Under the pieces are notes generated by a model. That model saw nothing but the letters and a program-made list of their open reading frames with translations, made no database searches and was not told the DNA's origin. The translations under genes and the position numbers were made by a program. A stretch of DNA of 64,000 nt from Sequoia sempervirens (Eukaryota; Streptophyta; Pinopsida; Cupressales; Cupressaceae): NCBI GenBank assembly GCA_007258455.2, contig VDFB02373365.1, positions 222,307,353 through 222,371,352 of the forward strand, given 5' to 3'. This document shows positions 29,744 through 41,611 of the stretch, piece after piece. Position 1 is the first letter of the stretch. Each line of letters starts with the position of its first letter.

Positions 29744-32620
29744 AGGTTACTAAAATAATTAGTTAGGATTTTTTTAAAAGATTTAAAACTATTTTTCTGG
29801 CCACCCTAACTTGGTCAAAAATTCATGAAATTCATTTTTTTCAATCTATAGCTTATGAAAAATAGAGTATGATGAATCTTTTACATTCAAAAAATATATA
29901 ACTGTTTAAAAGTTGGATGTTTTTCAATCAACCTATCAATCAAGACTTTACACATATTGCATGTAGAAAATTAATAAGTCAAAATAAAGCATATCTTATA
30001 TTGGTAAAATGTTGACAATTTCTTAAATAAACCCTTTTTGTTTCATCAAATTTGGATTAAAAAAGTCAACACAAAGGGTGAATTCCTTAAAAGAGGATGA
30101 AACCTCTAAACACATTGGAATAGTTGACCTTTTAGGCTTGATACTCCTAAGCCTAATTCCAAAGCTTTCTTGAGGAAAATGGAGAGAAAAAAATTTATGT
30201 GAAAAAAAAAAACGGATATCAGTTTCTCAGAAAAAGGTACCCAATTTTATGTCTTCAAAACAAATATTTATTTTGAAAAAATAGATATCCATTATTTCAT
30301 GTAACTTCATAAATTGTCATCATTGATAATTTCACTTTATGTTTTGTCCTCCTTAATTTAGTAGACTTAATTAAGTACCTAAGTTCTTAAATTATGCATT
30401 TTGGGGCCCATTTGTACCATTTTCCGAGAAATTGTAGGCATTGAACAAATGCATCCAACTGATATTTTTCCCTCATTCCACTTAATGTCCTAGAAAATAG
30501 TGCCAGGATCCATACACCCTAGGGCATATGGGTCCCCATATTTTTTTGGGGACCAATTTTGGATATGTCAGTGTCAACATTTTAACATTCAAAAGTCAAA
30601 TTGCAAATGTCGGCTATTGAGATTTAATTTGCAGGAAATTATAATAAATGCCTATAAATACCTAGTTATTTCATCATTTGAAAACTAACAAGGGCTATCT
30701 AGAAAACTATTGGTGAACTTATGATCAAGAGGACTATCAAACAAGTCAAGAGCAACATTTCAGAGCTTTATTGTAGCAATTCAAGATCCTAACATCATGT
30801 CAAATCTTATGTGAGTTCATATGTGTTTATGTTATCATTGTTTGTGAAGGCTAACCTTTGTTGTAGGTCTCCAAGAAATTCAATAAATTAAGAAACAAAG
30901 ATCCAATACCTTGAAGTGATGTGCATGATTTCAATCCTTCAAGGAAGTCATTGAGGGGTGGTGAGTTGCAGCACTTTGTTGATTAATCATTCCTTCCTAT
31001 CATTTATCCATTTTTATCATTGGCATTGCCATTGTAGAAGAAGAAACAAACGGGGTTTGACTAAGGAAATCCCCTAAACATGGAACAATATTTCTTCTCT
31101 TTGTGAATGTGCAGATTTTAGGTTTAGAGAGGATTGAAGGAATTTTAAATATCATTCATTCATTATTGCATTTGAAGTCCTACATCTTTTCAACTCTTTA
31201 AAACTCACCTACAAAATTAATCTATAGTGATCTCACAACTTTGCAAGCAGAAACAAAGGTCTTAAATCTTCCATCAAAGGACAACAAAACAATGCAGAAG
31301 AATCCTATAAGGACCCATACGCCCCTAGGTGACTCTGTCCCTATATTCAAACTAGCAGCACCTTTTCAGGATATGTACACAACCATCCAGGCCCTTCCCA
31401 AATTTACTTGCAAATCTCTATTACTATTTATCAATTGTCAGGATCTTGGATTTTACATATTCTAGGGCACATAGTCTAATTAGGTTAATCAAGGAAAATA
31501 AATTCCAATCCATTCCAAGGCTCAATAAGATGCAGATCTAGGTCTGATTGGATCACCTTCATGGTTGAAATTTAATCTATACACTTTGTTGATCTCCATC
31601 TTAATGAAACAATAGAAAAATACCCACACACACACATAAAATTTGAATCCTTAGTTTACACATTAGACCTATGGTTCCATTCTTCTTTGTTTCATTTTGG
31701 TGAACCTGATCTATTAAAATTATGTATACCTTTTGAAATTTCATCCTAGATTTAAGTTTTGCATTGTGTTGAATTTATCATTTAGGGTTTCACTTTTGCA
31801 ACATAAAGACATAAAAAAAAAAAAAATGCATATCAATTTGCATTATAGGTTGCATTAAGGTTCATTTCAGTCACTTAGATCAGATCTACATTAAAAATTG
31901 TATTCATAATTGTCATTTACATTGTTACACATTTTCATTTGAATCAAATTGTCTTAATTTGAAAAAATTCTAGAAAAATACTCAATTATAGACCTGTTTG
32001 CATATAAAAATAGATCACTTAGACAATCTAGTAAACATTCAGTTTTTTAGTTTTCAGTCACCCCATCAAGGACTCAGATTCCCTTGGGCACCATTGTCCT
32101 AGGTAAGTGCACCAAGTTGTGACACAACAAGGGTGCCAAATTGAAAAAAAATCTGAAAAAGCCTATTTTGCGCACGCCAAAGGGTATGTGTAGGATCATG
32201 ATGGGCCAAAAAGTGGCAATAAGATGGGTATGTGGCTGACGACTTTTTTTTACTAAAAATTGATGAAACAAAAGGGTTTTAAATGCATATTCTTGTATTT
32301 CTCTTTCCATCGAGTATAAATTTATGCTTTACTTTGAATCTATTGCAATTTATTATTCATTTCTATTCCTAAATTATGATCAAAGCCCCTGGGATTGATT
32401 GTGCTGGATTGAAAACATCTATAGTTTCTAAACGGTAATTACATTTTTTGGAATCCAAAACATGCATCAAATTCTATGCTTCACATGCAATATAGGATTA
32501 AAAAGTAAATGAATTTCATGGAAGTTTGACTCAGTTTAAAAGGGTGGTCAGACATAATGAAGTTTTTATATTTTAAAAAAAGTTAAATAAAAATTCATAA
32601 TTAATTATTTACTTTGGAAA
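29744..32620. mobile_element. ~2.9-kb element with long inverted repeats (left copy)
   Basis: Inverted repeats of about 330-390 bp (29744-30073 and 32235-32620) share aacttggtcaaaaattcatg, tttttcaatca.cctatcaa and gtttcatcaaa phrases in opposite orientation. Between them are a TATA-like ctataaata (about 30651), two copies of a ccatac.cccctagg palindromic motif, and no open frame of any length. gatcatgatgggccaaa occurs, in the same orientation, near 29668 and 32192. It looks like a non-autonomous fold-back or Mutator-like element; no transposase is present. Confidence 0.5.
30506..30537. repeat. Imperfect 30-bp palindrome centred on CCCTAGGG (left copy)
   Basis: GGATCCATA.ACCCTAGGGC.TATGGGTCC; arms differ by transitions only. 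A half with the same motif lies at 31311-31341. Right-hand counterparts are at 51711-51742 and 50906-50936. Confidence 0.7.
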
Positions 32621-32783
32621 AATTTCCAAAAAAAATATTCATCACATCGAGGCATGAGTCCTATACTTATATCTAAAATATTATAAGAAAATATTATCAT
32701 TAAATTGGGTCAAACCACAATAGTGGTTTACAATTGAGATGAGGAAGGAAATTTCTTTTTTTTTTCCTTTTGCCATAGTTGAT

Positions 32784-32904
32784 GGGTTCGGTCGAACCCA
32801 ATGGTTCGGCCAAACAACATTATATGTTCAACCGAACACCCAAACCCTAAAAAAATAAATAATATTTTAAGGGGTTCAGTTGAACATGGGTTCGACCGAA
32901 CCCC
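32784..32904. repeat. Cluster of GGTTCG/CGAACC palindromes (left copy)
   Basis: GGGTTCGGTCGAACCC (32784-32799), GGTTCGGCCAAAC (32803 on), GTTCAACCGAAC (32826-32837), GGGGTTCAGTTGAAC (32871-32885) and GGGTTCGACCGAACCCC (32888-32904). All are perfect or transition-decayed versions of one palindrome. An AAACCCTAAA phrase and a relatively GC-rich 150-bp stretch follow. Confidence 0.75.
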
Positions 32905-33305
32905 TTAAAAAAAAAACATGAATGTCACTGTCATTTTTGCCTTCTATCATTGCTTTCCCTGTGCTTACATGTGCGCGACGAACCGAACGTGATCTGCAAA
33001 CGGCAACGACTTCATCTCTCTGGCGAACGCAAATTCAACTTCATCTTTCCAAAGTTCATCAACCCAACTTGCATATCGAGCACCAGGTTTGTGAAATTCA
33101 AATTTCGTAGAGTTGAAAATGCATTTGTTTGTTGAATTTTGAAACCCTAAATGCAAAATTTTGCAAATTTGTTGAATGGAAACTGCATTTGTTTGAAAGT
33201 TTCTAAAGTCTTTTCAACATACATTATTTCGATGATACATTTCTACTCTATCAAAAAATTAACATGCCCCGTCTATGCTTCCACATTTTGCATACATTTC
33301 TACCA

Positions 33306-33640
33306 GGGCACCTCCAATTGATTTGAGGCATTATATCAAACAATTCATTAACAAATTTATTTGAGGCATTATATCAAACAGTTCATGGTAATTTTTGATG
33401 GAGTATGATAGAAATAGTGTTTCCATTGTATGCACCCTATATCAAACAGTTCATTAACAAATTTATTTGAGGCATTATATCAAAAACACTATTGGAAATT
33501 TATTTGGGGCATTATATCAAAAACACTATTTATATCATACTCCGTCAAAAACACCATTGGAAATTTATTTGAGGCATTATATCAAACAGTTCATTAAACA
33601 GATCATGGTATAAAGTTTAGGGTGCATACAATGGAAACTT
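33306..33640. repeat. Short interlaced direct and inverted repeats (left copy)
   Basis: gaggcattatatcaaacagt, aaatttattt and a block containing atggagtatgata and tccattgtatgcacc recur several times, some inverted. Counterpart in the right copy is about 48600-48935. Confidence 0.7.
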
Positions 33641-34843
33641 GGATACAATTCTTCATATTTTTCCTTTGAGCCTTATGACATTACTCCAAAAATGGTTGGT
33701 GAACTAAATGTATGAATCAAAGAATAAATTTAGAGGAAAGAAAGTAGATTGTTTGAATGAAATGTATAATAAAATAGTTCTATTAGGATTAGAAGGAATG
33801 AAGGTATTATTAAATTTTCTAGTACAAGACTATTAAATAAATATTACAAAAGCTAATTGACAAAAATGGTACTAATATGCACACATAGCTTTTCCCAACA
33901 TTATGGGCATATTGTACTAGAACACAAACTCCCATTAGGCTTACTCTTTAGTTTATGAAATGGAGGCCATAATGCCTCTTGAGCTTAAGATTCTATCATT
34001 ATGTATCTCCCTTAGTGATAGCATTGATGATTATACATATCAAGAACACCAATTACAAGAGTTTGAGACCTTGGATAAACAATAAGTAAACTCATTATAC
34101 TTGATCTATGTACATATACCAAAGATAATTAATGAAAAAATAAAAATGGTGTTGTCCAATGAGCTTTACCATGAGGGGAACTCATCCTTCATATAAATCT
34201 AAATATAATCCAAATTTCATAGAAGTAATTTTTTTGGTAAATTTTGACCCAATTGGATTAGTCCTTTTACCATTATTCCCTAGTTCAACACTTGTGCATT
34301 TGGTTTTTCACTCCCAATTGAAAATATTTGAAATAACTAGATAATATCATGCATTTTAAATTATACTATTGGTGATCCTATTGTATGTGGGAAATGGTGC
34401 TTACTCATCACATATTACCTTTCTTATACCCATTTCACCTAATGATATTTATTGTGTTATCCTTTCCATCTAGGGACAATTAGATTTGCATATACCTTCA
34501 CAATCACATCATTATCCATTTACACACATGATTATTTGTCAACATGGTACCTCATAATTGATTATGACATGATAATTATCAAGCCAAATAGATCTATGTT
34601 ACTTCATCACTTGGATAGGGATTCATTGTTTATGATCCTCACCCACTACATATATATGCTCCTCATCACATTATCTCCCCCATATAGGGGAAAAATCATT
34701 TTTAAATGCACCTTCATGACCGTATTTTATACTATTACATTTTCATGAGCTAACTATGTTATTAAGAGTCATATTAACCCATTGAGGAGAATTAGGCATT
34801 ATACTTATTAGGAAAATATAAAAAAGATGTCCACTTTACTATA

Positions 34844-34879
<36 letters not shown>

Positions 34880-37800
34880 AAACTATTCTTCATATATCTA
34901 TGTTAAAACTATTAAAAAAGAAATTACATAAATCAATTTTAAATTTGTACAAAGAAATAAATGACTTTGACTAAGAGTGAATATTTAAAATATAGCTATC
35001 CTCTTTGCAAAATCCAATTTGATTTGAGATATTTATGGACAAAAAAATATGGATGAGCATGAGGTAAGTAAGAAAGAATAACCTTAATTTATGTCTTCCC
35101 TAATCAAATAATTTCACATTTAAAGAGTTTCTTAAGGCATATCCAATTATGAATAACTATTATATTATTGTTATAACTATATTAAAGTATATCATGAATA
35201 AATTGAAAGGATAAAGAGTAAATCACTAAAAACACATACATAAATCATAGAAGTAAATTGATTAATAAAAGGAGATTCAAGTGGTTGGATAATTTTTTCC
35301 AAGGAGTGGAAGAGGTTAAGAAGGAATCATCAAATAAATATAATATTTTAAATACTTTAAAAGAAAAATACATTTCTCCTTGTTCTAAATTGAAATGGTA
35401 TTCCTTCTAAGATGATAATAATTGAAAAAGAAGAAAATAATCATTATGAAGATCAAGTACCATTGATAAGTTTTAAGAGATCAAATAAAATATTCAACAA
35501 CAAAAGAAAAAAGAGAAAATAGTTAATGCTAAAGAAACAACTACAACCAAGCTACTATGTTATAAATTCTCCTCTTATGTAGTCTTCATTTCCCTATAAA
35601 TTGCACCTCCTTGTACAAATTAGCTATTGATCACCATATTAGTGAAACAAATTTAACATTTTGAAATGGTTAAACATTATTATTATTTTTATTTGTATAA
35701 GTATAATTATTATGGGTTAATTTCTCCTCTCCTAATCTTCCTAATAAGGTTCTATTTTACAAGGCTCATATAAATTGTAGGGTTCTAACGTCTAAAACTT
35801 GAATATAGTGTCAACTTAATCTCATTAGACAATGCTCCCCTAGTATTAATGCGGCCAAATTTTTATCTATCAAACTCGGCTATGTTTACATTGAATAAGA
35901 ATTTGATACCTTTATCATGATACTTGAACTAAGATATCTTGGCTCTAATTTTAGTCATTTTGTCTAAAAATTATTGGTGACATATCCATTCGTGTTTAGT
36001 TTTAATCACTTATTATTGCAATTAATTATTACAAGGAGATTCTTGAAGCTTGTATTCCATCCCCACCATTTTTATTCTAAATATTTGACATTTTCTTTCA
36101 ACTTAAAGTCTAAATTTTATCCTTAATGGTATACATGCTTTTCAATTAGAGTATCCTCTAGTAAAAATAGAAACATTAATAGTGTGGTTATCAAAGAGTG
36201 TCTAGGGATGCACACATCACTATTATTAATAAATTATAAGATTGTAAGAAATGTTTATGGAAGAAATAACTATCTAATAGAGAATATAATGTATTAGTAC
36301 ATATCTAACTATTACATATTTTAAATAAAGCCCCTTTAAAATCTATCTTATTGCCATTTAATGAGTCAACTAGGTTCAAAATTATTTTCATCTTATTCCC
36401 CCAAAATTCATCACCTTTACAACAAAACTTGATTTCATCTTATTTATCTTATTTATTCTCAAATCATATTAAAATCACCACCTTAAACTCTAAGAAATAT
36501 TTGGTAACTTGTTTATTTTATCTTCATTTAGAAAAGGGTGTGAAGGGGATTTAGAACCTTTAAAAGTTTCTTTCAAAATAACTAGGAAGATTTTATTCAT
36601 TTCCTTTCTTGTTGCTTTTAGGATTAAAGTGTTATGAATTTTGTGCCTTCATTCTTAAAAATTCTTATATCAACTCATTTAGCATTTCCATGATCTTTTT
36701 ATATGGGAAAGGTCAACATACAATGAGGTAGACACTTTCCATTTTTTTTATTCCTTAATTAGTTCTTTCTAGGGAAACTTTGTCTTCTAAACACCTTCAA
36801 AAATAAAAATGTGATTATTTTTCTTTCCACTTTATAAACTTTGATGTGCTGATATATAATTGAGACTCATAATGTACAATGATAAAAATTTAGTATATAT
36901 GAAAGAAATATTTTTGAGACATCAAACTACCATTCTACATAACTCTCACATGGAAATAAGAATATTATTTTATTTTAACTAAAGAAATTGTGTGTACTCT
37001 ATCTTGAAAATTACTAATTAATTTTGAATTATATACTTATAATTTAAAATAAGAGAATCCTTTGTAACATGGAATAGATAGGTTAATTTTAATGAAATAA
37101 AATATGTTTTTATATTAAGAAAAAATTACAAATATAAACTCATACATCAAGAGAAATTGACTAAGATGTAACTCTGTATATGAGAATTAAGATGCTCGAA
37201 TAATTTATATACCTTCTTTCAATAATTAACATTAGAAATTAATACTTGGTTCATATTGTATACCCACCTCCCAATGGTCTTGGAATGGATGCATTTAGAT
37301 GGAGAAAGATTTCAAAAGGCTCATGGTACTTGTGGACCCCTCAAAGGCATGATATATAACACATGAACTTTATTTATGAAATTTGGTCTTTTGTTGTTGG
37401 CTTCTAGTATGAATGTTATCTATACTTGGTGGAATTCTTAGTTGAGACTCTCAATCTTCCATTGTTGGTTTCTAATGTGATTATACAATATGCTCACCAA
37501 ACTATATTAATTTCTAATGTTAATTATTCAAAGAAGGTTTTGTTTCATAAGAAGAGACCTATGTTCACATATTCCAAGGCATGGTATTATCCACAATGCA
37601 TGACACTTCTTCACATCTCTACCAAGTTCTAAATAGCTACAGATCTGCCATTTCCATGGAGGAGATTGATGATTTATTTCATGCCATTTCTTTATAGCCA
37701 TGTTTTCATTCGACAACTCTCACATCTTCATCCAAAAAGAAATTTTGTTATCATTATTCTCCTGATATTAACAAATCAAAACCTTCATTTGAGCATGATC

Positions 37801-39066
37801 GCCAACACAAAGGTAAATGAGTGGAAACAAAAGAAAGCTCGGTTAATGGCTTTCAGCATGTTGGTGGAAAATCTGCATCTTTTTGAAAGTGCCTTCCTAG
37901 CTTATCAGTCTTATGTTTAGTAAGGTTTTGTAATCTCCACTGTGTTATGTATTCGGGTCACAGGTATATCTAGTATGATGTCTTCTTTTGGGTATTTTGG
38001 GTGCATAAGAGAATGTGCATATGTACTGATGTATTCAACCAATGTGATTTTGTAACATTGTAATCAAACAATTGGTCATTTGTACTAGGACCTCATTGGT
38101 CTTTTTGATATTTTGTAAAATTTGTTACTCAGTCTGCAACTGGGGGTTTTCTTGCTGGTTCTTTCTCGCCAGTATGTCCGCATGAACCAACTATATGTAA
38201 AATATCATATATAAATAAAATTATAAGTGGTGGTCTCCCACTTGCTTTCAAAAAAGTTCTTGTAAATGTCCACATCTTTTCCCTTTGTCATTTTGCCATT
38301 TCAAAAATTTCATGATTTTCATAATGTTGGTCAATACTTTTATCAGAATATTCTCAGAATATGCTCTTAAATGTCATAAGAATATGTCATAAGAGGGTTT
38401 CATCTTATAAAGCTATAATAATATTATATGCATTTAGAAAATCTTAGGACACCTCCCTTTGGAAGCATTCAACAAATGACAAATAACTACTAACACAAAG
38501 TGAGATGCCTCATTTCCTAATATGAGGACAAAATAATAAATCAAAATATTAGGATGCAAGGTTGACCCACCTTTCCCAATACTTGGCTAAGTTTATCATC
38601 TATTGAGGAGTGGATCCCAACAACAATTGTGCTTAGTGCTTACAGTTACTAATCCAAGGAATACCTATTCATTTTTTCTTTATTGTACATGCCTAATAAC
38701 TCCTCATCTCAAGTTAAATTGTGGGAATGGATTTTTATGCCCTCCCTATGACTAAATGGCTACAAGGAGGTGAATATGATATGGTGGAAAAAACCAAGAT
38801 ACAAGTTGGTTTAGTTCTCATAAACTCTAAAAAAAATAATTGAATTCCACATCCTAACTAGAAATACCATGAGGGGTTTAGATCCCATTTTAGACAAAAA
38901 ATATTCTTATATTGATCACTAGTTCACTTGGACCAACTAAAGAGATGGTGAACTAAGGGAAACTTAGTTGTATTGATAGATTAAACCTTAGTTATTTCTC
39001 TTTCCATTGTCCCCTCTCCACAAAACACCTTTATTTAAGTAGATTCTATTAAACCGATCTCACATA
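33641..39066. other. AT-rich DNA of the inner left copy, no gene recognised
   Basis: Contains an (AT)n microsatellite at 34841-34876 (much shorter in the right copy, 47390-47402), a small dispersed repeat (36801-36870), and a segment (37640-38260) whose end ggcgag/ctcgccagta..aaataaaattataa suggests a retroelement 3' end. Open frames of 60-98 codons here show no family resemblance and are broken by frameshift or stop differences elsewhere. Confidence 0.45.
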
Positions 39067-39166
39067 NNNNNNNNNNNNNNNNNNNNNNNNNNNNNNNNNN
39101 NNNNNNNNNNNNNNNNNNNNNNNNNNNNNNNNNNNNNNNNNNNNNNNNNNNNNNNNNNNNNNNNNN
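39067..39166. other. Assembly gap (100 N)
   Basis: Exactly 100 N; homology to the right copy stops at the base before it. Confidence 0.99.
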
Positions 39167-39294
39167 CTACATCCTATTTTAAATGAATCAAGTAGTAAAC
39201 AAACATGTTATTTCATTGTGGAGTTTGTTGTTATTTAATTCATAGGTATGCACAACATATCTAGTAATTTTAGAATTTTGTTAAAGTGTCAAAA

Positions 39295-39519
39295 TGTATA
39301 TTAGAGGTATAATTTGAATTGAATTTTCTTAATTATATTTGAATTGAATTTCAAGTTACTTGTCAAAAATGTATAATAGAGGTATAATTTGAATTAAATT
39401 TTCTTCATTATATTTGAATTGAATTTCAAGTTACTTGTCAAAAACGTATAATAGAGGTATAATTTGAATTGAATTTTCTTAATTATATTTGAATTGAATT
39501 TCAAGTTACTTGTCAAAAA
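39295..39519. repeat. Three tandem copies of a 75-bp unit
   Basis: Units start at 39295, 39370 and 39445, each containing aggtataatttgaatt, cttaattatatttgaattga and caagttacttgtcaaaaa. Copies differ at only a few positions. Confidence 0.9.
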
Positions 39520-39704
39520 GATTAAATCTTGTTCTCAACTCAATGGTTCATGTTGCTTAAGTCATTTAAAAAAAAAAAATTATTGTGATCAACATGAATG
39601 AACTTAATTATAAAGTGGCATTGATTTCCCTAAAATTCTACTAGAGATCAAATGTATATTGAATATAAGGAAATGTAAGTTGTAAGAGATCATAAAATAA
39701 GAAA

Positions 39705-40030
39705 ACATGTATGTATATTGAATATTTAAAGCAAATGCATACATATATTATGTGTAAACATGTTTAAACCATAAGTAAACACATGTACATACATGTAAAG
39801 GGATTCAATACATATAAACATAACACATATTATAAGCAAAGAGGCAAATGTATGTATATATCATATAAGAAAATATATGTACATATCATATAAGCAAAAT
39901 GTAAATTAAAGATCATCAAATGTAGAATACTAAAGATCAACAAATAAGCAAATGTATGTATATCATATAAGCAAATGTAAGTTAGAGGTCATCAAATCTC
40001 AAATACTAAAGATCATCATGTCTAAGCAAA
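39705..40030. repeat. Irregular AT-rich repeats (atgtatgta, catataagcaaatgta)
   Basis: Phrases such as agcaaatgtatgtatat, catataagcaaa and gatcatcaaatct/g recur at uneven spacing, a decayed minisatellite. Confidence 0.6.
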
Positions 40031-41611
40031 TGCATGTGGTAAAGATCAAAAATCTAGTGTGCATGGCCTAATATGAATGTCCACTCCTAGTCGAATGGCC
40101 ATCTGAATGAGAACAGTCCTACTCTGATGGATGTGTTGAGCCCTGCAAATAAATTGTGTACAGGATGTGTTAAATACATATAATTTATATTAAATAAATT
40201 TTATGAAAGTTATTATTAAATGAACTTGTATTTTTAAATATTAATCTAGATCTATGCATACATAAATATTGCATGTACATATACACATGTGATTATATAA
40301 AAATGAAAAACTCACATGTCCACTGGCAACAAATTCATCCACAGAGTCACATCGATCATGCACAGGATTTGGACCAAGGGTAGGAGTGATATGAGGTATG
40401 TCCACCTGTAACAATATATATACATATATATATATCAACTTACATGAATATCTAGTTAAAAAATAAATTAAAAATAATGAAAAAAGAATTGAAACATGCA
40501 CATGCACACATACATGAATATCATTTGATATCGGATGACCTAAGTCCTCTGAAACAGTCGCATCCACATATCCACCAAACGGTCAAGCGACGAATCAACA
40601 TCTGCATCCATCTGATCTATCCCATGTCGTGCCATAAATGATGAATGTAGAGGACTATGAAGGTGAGATGGCATCAACGATGATGAACCAGAACCAATCA
40701 ACATATCAGTAAAACCCATAGTCTATGCAGCTGCCGAATGAACTATAGGTGGATCCTGATGCGCACTAGTGCTCGGCTAAGAGTGATGGGATCCTAGAAC
40801 TGAATGACCTCTATGTCTCAAATGATCTCTAACATGCCCTATACCAATCCCATTGTCTGATGCAATGTTGGCATATGCCTCCAATAGGTCCTCATCCAAA
40901 CAATACAGAGTCATGTGTGACATATCTCCTGTAAGCATCAAGTTGTGTAGGAGTAGGGATGTCAGCCACTGTAAAAGGATCCATGGTGGTCCACTGTGCT
41001 AAAAATGGTGTGGATCAATAATTTCTGGACATCAAATACTGACCTACACGATCATCAGATATCCTAGTGGTCGCAGTCACAATCTCACCTACAGTGTCAA
41101 TTGCTTCCTTTTGGGAAGCAACGACAACCTCATCTGCTATGGGGGCTAGAGTTGGGGTAAGAGCAGGAGACCTCTCGCCAACCAATACCCTAAACACTGG
41201 GGGTAGTCTATCTACTCGATGATAGGTGGGCCTATCAGTAATCCTGCCATGCCCCTGACCAACATATGGTAGAATGTCCAGGTAGTTAACTTTGAGGCCC
41301 AAATGGACCTTAGCATACAACTGCTGAACAAAATACAATGGAATCTGGTCATTGTTTGGGTATAGACCATGTGTTGCGAGAAATCGTGGGTAGATCAATG
41401 AGGCCATAGCATGATCGACACATCTAGTGACCTGGTATCCCCTAACCTTACGCACATTTTGATAAAATGGAAAACAAGTGGTTTTTATCATTTCTTTGGT
41501 GACACTATCCTATATTTGTTTAAGGGGAACGTCACCATGTACTTCTTCCCACATGCGGGAAAGAATAGTAGTCACTCTATCTAAGGAATATGCACTAGTC
41601 CCCAAGTTCAT
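40030..41611 (-). pseudogene. Decayed, apparently spliced gene of unknown family
   Basis: From an ATG at 41611-41609 one frame can be followed for about 240 codons (through WEEVHGDVPLKQI, FYQNVRKVRGYQVTRC, LIYPRFLATHGLYPNN, then MDPFTVADIPTPTQLDAY from 40984), broken by a TAG (41512-41510) and two TGA codons. After a frameshift, coding-like sequence continues (DEDLLEAYANIASDNG...). A further 90-nt in-frame exon (40405-40316; VDIPHITPTLGPNP) has clean cag|GT and T|gtgag borders, and another may begin at 40142 after tttgcag. Codon-level coherence over 1.5 kb supports a former gene, perhaps carried by a mobile element, but I cannot name a domain. It lies only in the single-copy spacer. Confidence 0.4.

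Noticed and set aside
32784..32904. tRNA gene suggested by GGTTCGA-like T-arm sequence
   Set aside because: No acceptor, D-arm or anticodon arm can be folded; the phrases belong to repeated palindromes.
32922..33156. Small gene after the palindrome cluster, open in three frames and conserved in the right copy
   Set aside because: Openness in several frames reflects the locally GC-richer composition; conservation follows from the duplication, and no family or splice structure is seen.
36351..37920. Open frames of 60-84 codons repeated in both copies
   Set aside because: AT-rich chance frames; no coding character, and duplication alone explains their recurrence.
37640..38260. LINE 3' end
   Set aside because: The tail-like AT-rich end and a ctcgccagta phrase are suggestive, but no reverse transcriptase or poly-A with target duplication is visible.
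39287..39525. CRISPR-like array
   Set aside because: Units are contiguous 75-bp tandem copies without unique spacers, and the DNA is plant nuclear.
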